Shown piece after piece: positions 1 to 5,604 of a stretch of 8,890 nt of DNA. Under the pieces are notes generated by a model. That model was not told the DNA's origin and did no database searches. It saw only the letters and a program-made list of their open reading frames with translations. The stretch is from assembly GCA_028293265.1 (NCBI GenBank), contig JAQGPB010000018.1, forward strand, positions 1 to 8,890, in the 5' to 3' direction. Made by a program: the position numbers and the translations under genes. The stretch's first letter is position 1. Each line of letters starts with the position of its first letter. The DNA is from Pedosphaera sp. Its GTDB lineage: Bacteria; Verrucomicrobiota; Verrucomicrobiae; Limisphaerales; Pedosphaeraceae.

Positions 1-268
1 TGCCGCCCTGGTTTTGCACCGCCCAAGGCATTTCGAATTTGAGTTGCAGGCGCTCGCCTACGCCGTAGTTGAAGTCGGCCAACGGGAGCTGATAGTCGGT
101 TTGGCCCGCCGTGTGGCTTGTCACGGCGGCAAGATTGATCTCCCAGTTTCCGCTGCCCGGCGTGCCCGGATCGTCGGTAATCATCGGCGGGCCGCCAGCA
201 GCCCATGCGGCTTCTCCGGAAAGCAGGGCGGCCACCGCTAACAGTCGGGCAATGACGGTGAGATGCAT
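1..268 (-). CDS. Outer-membrane beta-barrel-type protein, 5' part only (runs off the left edge)
   Basis: Reading leftwards from 268, the frame stays open to the window edge and gives about 89 residues. The N-terminus is a clear Sec signal peptide: a basic start (residues 1-8, MHLTVIAR), a hydrophobic core LLAVAALL, and likely cleavage after AAWA. The mature part begins AGGPPMITDDPGTPGSGNWE, a pattern I associate with exported outer-membrane channel or transporter-like proteins of proteobacteria whose function is usually unassigned. Alternating polar and hydrophobic stretches after it (WEINLAAV, RLQLKFEMPW) suit beta-strands. The start at 268 has AGG about seven bases upstream; another in-frame ATG lies at 289 without a good ribosome site. 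Class fairly sure, function unknown. Confidence 0.7.
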   Translation of the reverse strand, partial: MHLTVIARLLAVAALLSGEAAWAAGGPPMITDDPGTPGSGNWEINLAAVTSHTAGQTDYQLPLADFNYGVGERLQLKFEMPWAVQNQGG

Positions 269-1010
269 GGCTTGCCTATCGGCGCGCATGAGGTTAATGC
301 GCGCGCCGTGCGGCTCGCTTCCTGACCGTGCGGTGAAAGCGCATTGCCAACCTTGTCGACGAAGCATTTAAATTGATAGACGGGGTGTTTCGCCTTTTTG
401 GCCTTGGGCATCAGGGGCCGATCTTGAAAATGGGTTAAGCGTAGTGAGACAAACGTTGCTGTCCGCGGTTCGTCTTTCTGGAAGTTTTTACAATTCCTGC
501 GTGGTTAAGCAAAGCACCAACCCTACCGCGATCGTGGCACTGTAACAATATGGCGCAGAAGTACGAAATTTCAGCACGTTGAGATCGATGCGCGTTTTCA
601 TTCGCGACAAGCACATCAGGCGACCGCTCGCGAAAAACGATCGCCATACGCGGATGCAGTACCGGCGGTAGTTCTTCCGACGCAAGTGCGGCGGCGAGTT
701 GATCTTGCCTTGCTTCCAGTTCGGCTATCATGTCGTCTACAACAGCAAGAAGCCGGACATGATTTGGGCATGTTCCCCGATGCAGGATGGGGTTTATCGC
801 ATGTTCCCACAGTGATCGGGCCGCCGGCTTTTAGCGCATCCGCATTCGGCGTGAGCGCGCCTGCCGCCAAGAATTTTCTCCATCTTCACCATGGCATTTC
901 CGTGTACGGACGTGGGCGCGCCGGATGTTGAACCGGTCGCGAACCATTTTTGGCCAGACATTGCCGTTTAATCGCAAAGCGCCCTCAAGCATGCAGTTTG
1001 AAAGATTTTC
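269..1010. other. Gene-poor chromosomal stretch with decayed sequence
   Basis: About 740 bases separate the outer-membrane gene and the desaturase gene, which diverge from each other. No frame on either strand looks like an intact gene with a plausible start and ribosome site. The middle (435-830) resembles the remnant of a recombinase on the minus strand, listed separately. The stretch must also hold the promoters of the two flanking genes, but I could not pick convincing -35/-10 pairs. Confidence 0.5.
435..830 (-). pseudogene. Possible remnant of a large serine recombinase, C-terminal part
   Basis: The minus-strand frame is open from about 830 to 435. Its conceptual product contains GTCPN, then MIAELEARQDQLAAALAS followed by PPVLHPRMAIVFRER. 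In large serine recombinases a GTC-N zinc-ribbon end is followed by a coiled coil of this ELEARR-L type and then a PP-LHP-(M/L)A--YR--V segment, so order and wording fit. The usual 60-100 residues between GTC-N and the coiled coil are missing. After RER the similarity fades within about 20 residues, and no catalytic N-terminal domain is present upstream. I infer a deleted, frameshifted relic. This rests on memory of the family, not on an alignment, and chance resemblance remains possible. Confidence 0.38.
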
Positions 1011-1931
1011 ATGGATGTGACGAATGTCACGGGATATTTGGCCGAACATACCTCATCCACCCAGGCATTTCTGTTCCTCTTCGTCATGACATCGATGTGG
1101 TTGATCGAGAGATCAGCCACCGGGGAATCAGCACGCACAAAATGGCGGCACACGGCAACGAATGCGGTGTTCATTCTGTCGGCCTTGCCGATCCAGCTTG
1201 TCATCATGGCGTTCTGCCTGGGCTTGGCGGCTTGGGTGACGGCGCATCGCTGGGGGCTGGTTTACTTTCTGCCCCACGCCGACAACCCCTGGATCAAATA
1301 CGGGCTGATGTTTTTCGCCCTGGATCTGCTCGACTACGTCTACCATTTCACGATGCACCGGGTTGCGCCGTTTTGGCGGTTTCACCTCATGCATCACACG
1401 GACCGCGCCCTTGATGTCTCGACGACGTTTCGTGAGCATCCGGGCGAAACCGTGCTGCGAAACCTCTTTCTGATGCTCTGGGTCTTCCTCTGCGGCGCAT
1501 CCATCGAAATCCTGATTCTGCGTCAGGCCGTCGAGAGCGTCGCCAATATTCTTTCCCATACCTCATTCCGGCTTCCCCGGCGCGCGGCGGGTATTGTCGG
1601 CTGGGTTTTCATCACGCCCAATCTCCATCAGGCGCATCATCATTTCAAATTGCCGGCGACGAACTGCAACTATGGCGACGTCTTCAGCTTTTGGGACCGA
1701 TTGTTCGGGACGTATCTCGAGTTGCCAAAGTCGGACACTGTATTCGGGCTGGATACGCATATGAGCGGCGTCGCGATGCGCTTTCCGATTCGCCTGAACC
1801 TGAACCGGCGCTTAGTCGCGATCGGGCTTTTTGGACTTTTTGCGATCAGTGTCACGCCTTCTGGCTGCGCGGCTTCGACAGAGCATCAAGTGCTCCGCTA
1901 TCGGATCAACCAGCCGATCAACTTGAGTTGA
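1011..1931 (+). CDS. Fatty acid hydroxylase / sterol desaturase family membrane protein
   Basis: This 306-residue integral membrane protein carries the histidine clusters of the di-iron hydroxylase superfamily (PF04116): HFTMH at 112-116, HLMHH at 125-129 and HQAHHH at 206-211, with extra histidines at 143 and 183. Such enzymes use O2 and a non-haem di-iron centre to hydroxylate or desaturate lipids in the cytoplasmic membrane; the bacterial substrate cannot be read from sequence. Hydrophobic segments lie near 18-32, 52-76, 97-111, 151-171 and 193-202. The C-terminus is odd: after about residue 265 comes an extra hydrophobic stretch ending in a lipobox-like SGCAAS and a 20-residue polar tail, perhaps a fused or recently extended end. 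The start at 1011 follows a weak GAAAGA; no better start is visible. It is the last chromosomal gene before the phage junction. Confidence 0.85.
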   Translation: MDVTNVTGYLAEHTSSTQAFLFLFVMTSMWLIERSATGESARTKWRHTATNAVFILSALPIQLVIMAFCLGLAAWVTAHRWGLVYFLPHADNPWIKYGLMFFALDLLDYVYHFTMHRVAPFWRFHLMHHTDRALDVSTTFREHPGETVLRNLFLMLWVFLCGASIEILILRQAVESVANILSHTSFRLPRRAAGIVGWVFITPNLHQAHHHFKLPATNCNYGDVFSFWDRLFGTYLELPKSDTVFGLDTHMSGVAMRFPIRLNLNRRLVAIGLFGLFAISVTPSGCAASTEHQVLRYRINQPINLS

Positions 1932-1949
1932 ACATTTGATCCGGGGCGG

Positions 1950-1962
1950 CCGGGCTGCCCGG
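1950..1962. repeat. Small GC hairpin downstream of the desaturase gene
   Basis: CCGGGC and GCCCGG form a perfect 13-base palindrome around one T, 18 bases after the desaturase stop. It has no T run after it, so an intrinsic terminator is only a weak possibility. Confidence 0.3.
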
Positions 1963-2096
1963 ATTCCACACCGGCGACCGCGGGGCGCGGAAACTTGCGC
2001 CGATGTGCCCAGCTTACTTTTTGGGGGCATGGAATTGGTTCGGCCGAGGATAACCACAGGGCAGTGGATTTCCCTTTGGAAATAAGCCCATCTGCT

Positions 2097-2124
2097 ATTT
2101 AACATAATATACATTATAAATTAT
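2097..2124. other. dif-like XerC/XerD site, left prophage junction (attL)
   Basis: The 11 bases at 2097-2107 (ATTTAACATAA) and the 6-base core at 2108-2113 (TATACA) equal the reverse complement of the E. coli dif XerD arm and central region as I remember them. The other arm, 2114-2124 (TTATAAATTAT), starts with the conserved TTAT but then departs from the chromosomal XerC arm. That is what a hybrid attL should look like if the left arm is chromosomal and the right arm came from the phage, as with CTXphi and other phages integrated by host Xer recombinases. The site lies exactly where bacterial metabolism genes stop and inovirus genes begin. No phage integrase is present in the window, which fits. 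Confidence 0.82.
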
Positions 2125-2135
2125 TCGGACTTGGA

Positions 2136-2170
2136 CCAATCCGGGGGTTCTCAGAGGGAAAACCGATTGG
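2136..2170. repeat. Imperfect inverted repeat just inside attL
   Basis: CCAATC (2136-2141) pairs with GATTGG (2165-2170), and GGTT (2146-2149) pairs with AACC (2161-2164), leaving a 4-base bulge on one side. It starts 12 bases inside the dif-like site. In the single-stranded phage form it could fold next to the att site; in the prophage it may mean nothing. Confidence 0.4.
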
Positions 2171-2173
2171 CCG

Positions 2174-2191
2174 ATGCGCTTCCCAGCGCAT
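2174..2191 (-). terminator. Perfect 7-bp hairpin directly after the repressor stop; possible terminator
   Basis: ATGCGCT (2174-2180), loop TCCC, AGCGCAT (2185-2191) is a perfect stem immediately downstream of the minus-strand repressor stop codon. There is no run of Us beyond it on the minus strand, so it may stabilise or end the message only weakly, or be a structural element of the phage single strand. Confidence 0.4.
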
Positions 2192-2395
2192 TTACAGATA
2201 CTGCTTGATGATCTCGTCGGCGCTTTCGCCAGCAGCGTTTCGGAGCTTTATTTCTAGAGGAATCGGCACTGCGCGCCGTTTGTTCTTCACTGCCGCGAAA
2301 GATTGCCTGTCGTAGCCAATTCTCCGACACAAAGCGCTGTCGGTGTCTACGCCAAGGCGCTTTTTAGCGCGTGCAATGAGGGTGTCGGAATCCAT
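2192..2395 (-). CDS. Small HTH-like phage repressor/regulator
   Basis: A 67-residue protein, divergent from the phage structural operon. The start at 2395 is chosen because GAGGGG sits about ten bases upstream; the open frame continues further but runs through the operator region. The sequence LIARAKKRLGVDTDSALCRR followed by IGYDRQSF and a basic KNKRR has the pattern of small phage helix-turn-helix regulators (residues about 5-40), reminiscent of the DUF3693/Cro-like proteins beside SSB genes in Xanthomonas-type inoviruses. Residues 45-67 are helical and acidic, probably for dimerisation. Its position, opposite to the ssb promoter and beside four palindromes, argues that it represses lytic transcription and its own gene. 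Assignment is by pattern and context. Confidence 0.72.
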   Translation of the reverse strand: MDSDTLIARAKKRLGVDTDSALCRRIGYDRQSFAAVKNKRRAVPIPLEIKLRNAAGESADEIIKQYL

Positions 2396-2413
2396 AAGGT
2401 TTCCCCTCAAAAG

Positions 2414-2442
2414 TTGGCATTTGCCAATTGTAGACTGATAAT
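2414..2442 (+). promoter_or_regulatory. Sigma70-type promoter for the phage structural operon
   Basis: TTGGCA at 2414-2419 and GATAAT at 2437-2442 are separated by exactly 17 bases, close to consensus. Transcription would start near 2449 and run into ssb. The -35 hexamer is the left half of the first operator, so repressor bound there would block RNA polymerase. A second, weaker pair is TTGCCA at 2463-2468 and TACTTT at 2486-2491, also 17 apart and inside the second operator. On the opposite strand, TACAAT (2427-2432 on the plus strand) could be the repressor's -10, without a good -35. Confidence 0.65.
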
Positions 2443-2524
2443 TCGCGAACGCTATTTGGCGTTTGCCAATTGGCGACGGTTCGACTACTTTCCGGCTTGG
2501 CAAGTGCCAAATGGCAAACGCCAA
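2414..2524. promoter_or_regulatory. Operator array: four TTGGC-N4-GCCAA palindromes
   Basis: The 14-base palindrome occurs at 2414-2427 (spacer ATTT), 2456-2469 (GTTT), 2497-2510 (AAGT) and 2511-2524 (AAAC; first base A instead of T). Start-to-start distances are 42, 41 and 14 bases, so the first three are about four helical turns apart and the last two abut. An extra half-site TTGGC follows the second copy at 2470. The array fills the space between the divergent repressor and ssb genes and overlaps the promoter, as expected for cooperative repressor binding sites. Confidence 0.8.
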
Positions 2525-2561
2525 GCCTGCTCCATCGAGAGCCAACGAAAGGAATCTAGCC

Positions 2562-2867
2562 ATGCTCAACAAAGTAACGATTTTCGACACCCGCGTTAAC
2601 GAAGGCACCGCCAAAAAGACCGGCGTTGCCTACCGCATCGCAGAGGCGCAATGCCTCCTGCACGCCACCGCCGAAGGCGAACCCCAGATGGTCGGTCAGC
2701 TGATGCTCCCCAAGGGCATGCCTGACCCGGTTCCGGGCGACTACATCGCCGAATTCCGCATGGCCGTGGGTCAAGACGGCAAGCTCGGCGCTCGCCTGCA
2801 CAAGCTGAACCCCGTTGCGCCGGTCCCGCGTGCCGCCGCTCCCGTCAATCAGCCCCCGAAGGCCTAA
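2562..2867 (+). CDS. Filamentous phage single-stranded DNA-binding protein (pV-like)
   Basis: A 101-residue basic, beta-rich protein. In filamentous phages the gene V protein coats newly made single strands, stops complementary-strand synthesis and holds DNA for the assembly machine. Size, first position in the structural operon and an OB-fold-like pattern (KVTIFDTRV, VAYRIAEAQCLL, PGDYIAEFRMAV) support this. The C-terminal 20 residues are proline/alanine-rich and probably disordered. The ATG at 2562 has AAAGGA at 2548-2553; an upstream in-frame start at 2463 would lie inside the operators and is unlikely. Driven by the repressed promoter just upstream. Confidence 0.78.
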   Translation: MLNKVTIFDTRVNEGTAKKTGVAYRIAEAQCLLHATAEGEPQMVGQLMLPKGMPDPVPGDYIAEFRMAVGQDGKLGARLHKLNPVAPVPRAAAPVNQPPKA

Positions 2868-2869
2868 CC

Positions 2870-3064
2870 ATGGCTTCCGAGGCCGTCCATCCCGCCGAAG
2901 TGGCGCTGGATCACTACGCCGGGGAATCCGCGCTGCTGGCGGCCTCGATGCTCGTTGATGCGGGCTTTAAAAGCTGGGCGGGCCAAGTAGAAAACGAAAC
3001 CGGTGAACCGGTGTTGGTCGTGCTGCTGATCGGTGCTGACGCCGAAGAATGGATGCACGCATGA
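2870..3064 (+). CDS. Small hypothetical inovirus protein
   Basis: A 64-residue acidic protein starting two bases after the ssb stop, with GAAGG at 2858-2862 as ribosome site. It has alternating segments (VHPAEVALDHY, LLAASMLVDAGF, GEPVLVVLLIG) suggesting a small soluble alpha/beta fold and no clear membrane segment. Its stop overlaps the next start (ATGA). In this position inoviruses carry small genes of unknown role between SSB and coat genes. I do not recognise the family. Confidence 0.65.
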   Translation: MASEAVHPAEVALDHYAGESALLAASMLVDAGFKSWAGQVENETGEPVLVVLLIGADAEEWMHA

Positions 3065-3228
3065 AACCGGTGCCACCGTTCTTTCGCGGCTGGTTCCTCT
3101 ACGCCCTAGAGCGCCGGGAAGCGCTCCGCGCCGATTCGACGCTTGGCAAGGGCTATCAACTCTGGCGCGCTAACACCGTGCTTCGCAACCGCCTGCAGAT
3201 GCTTGGCGGGCTCATGGGGGCTTGGTAA
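3061..3228 (+). CDS. Small basic hypothetical inovirus protein (55 aa)
   Basis: The frame starts at ATG 3061, overlapping the previous stop by four bases, and ends at TAA 3226-3228, itself overlapping the next ATG. The product begins MKPVPPFFRGWFLYALERRE and is rich in arginine, tryptophan and leucine, without a membrane span long enough to be sure of. The tight ATGA/TAATG couplings on both sides and lack of alternative genes make it very likely real. Function unknown; possibly a replication or assembly accessory. Confidence 0.6.
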   Translation: MKPVPPFFRGWFLYALERREALRADSTLGKGYQLWRANTVLRNRLQMLGGLMGAW

Positions 3229-3485
3229 TGGCGCAATGCGTCGATGTAGTCAATCTCGACGGCCAGGACGTGTTAGCGCCCTCGCCCGCCTCCTCCGGAG
3301 CCTGTGTTACGGCTCTCGTTCTTACGCCTGACGAGTACGCGCTCGTCACGGCAAACCCCTTCGTCCTCCCCTTGGACGGAGCAGCCCAAATCAGCACTGC
3401 AATCGCACTGGTCTGGGCTGTGGCGTGGGGCTTTCGCGCCATCCTCAAAGCGTTGCACTCTGATGAAAAGGAAATACAACCATGA
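3228..3485 (+). CDS. Single-pass membrane protein upstream of the major coat protein (candidate minor coat/assembly protein)
   Basis: An 85-residue protein. ATG 3228 overlaps the previous stop in TAATG and has GGGGG at 3216-3220; an in-frame TTG two codons earlier is less likely. Residues 1-52 are polar with two cysteines (4, 27) and the stretch VLTPDEYALVTANPF; residues 54-70 (AQISTAIALVWAVAWGF) form one membrane span, followed by a short charged tail. Topology and position just before pVIII fit a minor virion or membrane assembly protein of inoviruses, and similar proteins occur there in related phages as far as I recall. It is longer than Ff pVII/pIX, so no one-to-one name is given. The stop overlaps the coat-protein start (ATGA). 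Confidence 0.68.
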   Translation: MAQCVDVVNLDGQDVLAPSPASSGACVTALVLTPDEYALVTANPFVLPLDGAAQISTAIALVWAVAWGFRAILKALHSDEKEIQP

Positions 3486-3694
3486 AGTTCAATCGTTCCC
3501 TCCTGACCGCTGCGGCCATCGTTGCCGCCGCATCCGCGCCGTTGGCGCAGGCCGCCGCGGGTTCCGCCGTCGATGTGACGGACACCGTGGCGACCATCGC
3601 CGCTCAGCTGGTGCCGATCGGCCTGATCGGTGTTGCCGTCCTCGGCGTGGTCGTGGCGGTCAAGGCGTTTTCGTGGGTGCGTCGGGCGCTGTAA
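3482..3694 (+). CDS. Major coat protein precursor (pVIII-like)
   Basis: A 70-residue preprotein: a basic N-terminus (MKFNRS), hydrophobic signal peptide and cleavage site near AQA (residues 23-25), leaving about 45 residues. The mature form has a short amphipathic part with acidic residues (VDVTDTVATIAAQL), a hydrophobic span at about 43-62 and a basic end KAFSWVRRAL that would contact DNA. This is the classic pVIII layout, present in thousands of copies per virion. The ribosome site AAAAGGAAA lies about ten bases before ATG 3482. A strong terminator follows 20 bases after the stop, as in Ff phages where it raises coat-protein message abundance. Confidence 0.9.
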   Translation: MKFNRSLLTAAAIVAAASAPLAQAAAGSAVDVTDTVATIAAQLVPIGLIGVAVLGVVVAVKAFSWVRRAL

Positions 3695-3713
3695 GCCCGT
3701 TGTAGCCGCGTGC

Positions 3714-3746
3714 ACGGGGTGGGCTGAAAGGTCTACCCCGTTTTTT
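3714..3746 (+). terminator. Rho-independent terminator after the major coat gene
   Basis: ACGGGGTGGGCT (3714-3725), loop GAAA, GGTCTACCCCGT (3730-3741) pairs over 12 positions with three G-T wobbles and is followed by TTTTTT (3741-3746). It sits between the coat gene and the attachment-protein genes, the usual place for the central inovirus terminator that separates high- from low-level expression. Confidence 0.9.
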
Positions 3747-3761
3747 CATTCAGGGGGTGCT

Positions 3762-3824
3762 ATGGGCGTTTATCTACTAATCGCGATGTTGGGGGCCATG
3801 TGGCTAATTTTCAGCGCGTTCTGA
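3762..3824 (+). CDS. 20-residue hydrophobic peptide (pVII/pIX-like minor coat candidate)
   Basis: ATG 3762 follows a good ribosome site (CAGGGGGTG) and encodes MGVYLLIAMLGAMWLIFSAF, a single hydrophobic helix. It lies directly after the terminator and overlaps the attachment-protein gene by 25 bases. Ff phages encode 32-33-residue hydrophobic pVII and pIX that cap the virion tip; this one is shorter but of the same character. Without the ribosome site I would not call it. It could instead be a leader peptide that couples translation into the next gene. Confidence 0.55.
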   Translation: MGVYLLIAMLGAMWLIFSAF

Positions 3825-5305
3825 TTGTTGTTTGCTCGCTCGTCGTTGGTTTGTGGTGCGGGCCTTTGTTTGCTACGTCGGGTGTTTGGACCATTAGTGG
3901 GACGTGCGATTCGGCGTGTGGCGGGCAGCATTTGTTTCCTGCGTCGGGGAGTACTCCTCAGGCTGCTATTCAGGGCGCGCTCGATCTGTTGAACCCTTCG
4001 TACATTGCGAACGGCCATCCAGAGTTGCACCTGACGTTGGGGGCGTGTAGTGCGCCCACTGGGGCGGGAACTACTACTGCGAGTGAAACTTGCCAGGTGA
4101 ATGGGGGTGGTCCTGGGACAGCGGTGATGGCGTGTAACGCCGGCGAGATTGTTGGCCCGGATTCGCTGTCGTGCGTGCCTCCCGCGTGTCCGAGTGGTCA
4201 GGTGTGGAATGGCTCGGCGTGTGCTCCCGGTCCTGCGTGTGATGCTGGCAAGCCGCCGTTTTGGATTCAATTCCCCAGTAAGGCTGCTTATGATTCTGCG
4301 GCGTCGGGCGCTAGTGCTGGCGGGGCATGCGTACAGGGCTGTAAGGCGTTGCGTACGGGCCCGGGTGGTCAGAATCCATCTATCGGTTTGTGGGAGTTGC
4401 AGGTAGGTCTAAGCGGTGATAGCTGCACTCCGTCGGCGTCGCCTCCTACGCCTACCGTTCCGGCGAATTGTCCGGCCGGTCAAGCGCCCGGAACGGTGAA
4501 TGGTGTCTCTACTTGTGCGCCGCCAAGTACGAGCGTGAACACAGGGTCAACCACTACAACGAATAGCACTACAAGCAACGGCACAGGTGCATCTACGGGC
4601 ACAGGGGGCACTGGTGCGGGTACGGGTACCGGCACAGGTACGGGGACGGGGGCGGATCCTGGCGCGGCGGGGTCTGAAAACGGCGGCGGTGGTGCGCCTA
4701 ATACCCAGACCACGACGGGGAAAACAACTACCTGCACAGGCGGCTTGTGTACTACCACGACAGTTACGACGACAGCGCCAATCATCGGCGGCGTCGCATC
4801 GAGCGGCGCGGGTGTCACTAGCACAACAACTGGCACGGGGACGCAGGCGGATTATTGTGCTGCGAATCCGAAAGCGTTTGGTTGTGAGGATAAGAGCATC
4901 ACGGGCGGCGGTGATTGCTCGGTGCCCATCACGCAATGTGATGGCGACGCTATCGCTTGTGCGATTGCCAGAGAGCAATTGCGCGAGTACTGCACATACA
5001 ACCCGCCGAATAACTCGCTCGCTCAAGAGGGCCAAAAAATCGTCGATGGCACGCAAGCGCTGCCCGATGACCCGCGTCTACCGGGAAATATTCCGAACGT
5101 CGATATCAGCGCCGATGGCGGCATTGACATGTCGGACGCGATTGGCGGCGGTGGTTGCCCTGCGGATCCGCAAATTGCCGTGATGGGTCGGTCCTTCGCC
5201 ATCCCCTTTAGTTCGCTCTGCGGCTCTCTAAGTTTTCTCGGCAATGTTGCCGTCTTCGCGGCGCTGTTGTTGGCGGCTCGCATCGTCATGGAAGGGATTG
5301 CGTAA
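3800..5305 (+). CDS. Attachment/adsorption protein (pIII-like, TspB-like C-terminus)
   Basis: A 501-residue exported protein starting at GTG 3800 (GGGGG at 3791-3795). Residues 1-25 are a signal peptide ending PLFA. Residues 26-240 form a cysteine-rich head region with many paired Cys, including a CPSGQVWNGSAC segment; 244-350 is a low-complexity Gly/Thr/Ser linker with (GT)n runs; 350-475 is a second Cys-rich domain; 478-496 is the C-terminal membrane anchor followed by MEGIA. Head, glycine linker and anchored tail is the design of pIII, which binds the pilus or receptor and releases the virion. The C-terminal arrangement (CPADP...PFSSLC then the anchor) recalls the Neisseria TspB family encoded by filamentous prophages. 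Third codon positions are richer in T and G than in neighbouring genes, and receptor-binding heads are the fastest-exchanged inovirus part. Confidence 0.83.
   Translation: MANFQRVLIVVCSLVVGLWCGPLFATSGVWTISGTCDSACGGQHLFPASGSTPQAAIQGALDLLNPSYIANGHPELHLTLGACSAPTGAGTTTASETCQVNGGGPGTAVMACNAGEIVGPDSLSCVPPACPSGQVWNGSACAPGPACDAGKPPFWIQFPSKAAYDSAASGASAGGACVQGCKALRTGPGGQNPSIGLWELQVGLSGDSCTPSASPPTPTVPANCPAGQAPGTVNGVSTCAPPSTSVNTGSTTTTNSTTSNGTGASTGTGGTGAGTGTGTGTGTGADPGAAGSENGGGGAPNTQTTTGKTTTCTGGLCTTTTVTTTAPIIGGVASSGAGVTSTTTGTGTQADYCAANPKAFGCEDKSITGGGDCSVPITQCDGDAIACAIAREQLREYCTYNPPNNSLAQEGQKIVDGTQALPDDPRLPGNIPNVDISADGGIDMSDAIGGGGCPADPQIAVMGRSFAIPFSSLCGSLSFLGNVAVFAALLLAARIVMEGIA
4546..4660 (+). repeat. Low-complexity ACN/GGN tract in the attachment-protein linker
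   Basis: A run of threonine, glycine, serine and alanine codons (ACA, ACG, GGC, GGT) encodes alternating Thr/Gly dipeptides at about residues 250-284 of the attachment protein. The repeats are imperfect at the base level, but the tract could gain or lose units by slippage and so vary the linker length. Confidence 0.6.
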
Positions 5306-5604
5306 TGCCAATTCTCGTTGCAATTCTTATCGGCGCGCTGAGTGAGGCGGCGGCGTACATCGTGGGCCGCGTGCTAATTGCGCTGTCCATCGGCTTTGTT
5401 ACGTTCACTGGCGTAAATGCTGCATTGGGCTTCATCAAGACGCAGGCCCAGGCGAGCATGTCTACGCTCTCGCCCACCATTCTCGGTTTCGTCGGACTGC
5501 TGAAAATCGGCACTGTATTCAGCATCATTATTTCGGCGTTGGTGATTCGCGCGACGCTTAAGGGCCTTAAGTCCGGGTCCTTTAAAAAGATGGTCACGAA
5601 ATAA
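5305..5604 (+). CDS. pVI-like minor coat protein (DUF2523 family)
   Basis: A 99-residue, strongly hydrophobic protein with segments at about 3-12, 16-41 and 57-83 and a basic C-terminal end (KGLKSGSFKKMVTK). Size, hydrophobicity and location between the attachment protein and Zot identify the DUF2523/pVI protein, which with pIII caps the end of the virion and helps release it from the membrane. The start overlaps the previous stop in TAATG with GAAGGGA eight bases upstream, and its stop overlaps the Zot start the same way, so the three genes are translationally coupled. Confidence 0.82.
   Translation: MPILVAILIGALSEAAAYIVGRVLIALSIGFVTFTGVNAALGFIKTQAQASMSTLSPTILGFVGLLKIGTVFSIIISALVIRATLKGLKSGSFKKMVTK

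Noticed and set aside
238..411. Minus-strand frame of 57 residues starting MPKAKKAKHPVYQFKCFVDK, upstream of and overlapping the outer-membrane gene
   Set aside because: It has codon use that is acceptable at first but no ribosome site, no family I recognise, and its second half is out of frame over the neighbour's signal peptide. Kept only as a note.
2192..2614. Longer 140-residue version of the repressor starting at 2614
   Set aside because: The extra N-terminal part would be encoded by the operator array and the start of ssb; a good ribosome site precedes the shorter start at 2395.
4480..4836. Minus-strand frame with a (VP)n run opposite the attachment protein linker
   Set aside because: It is the mirror reading of the GT-rich linker; composition alone explains it.
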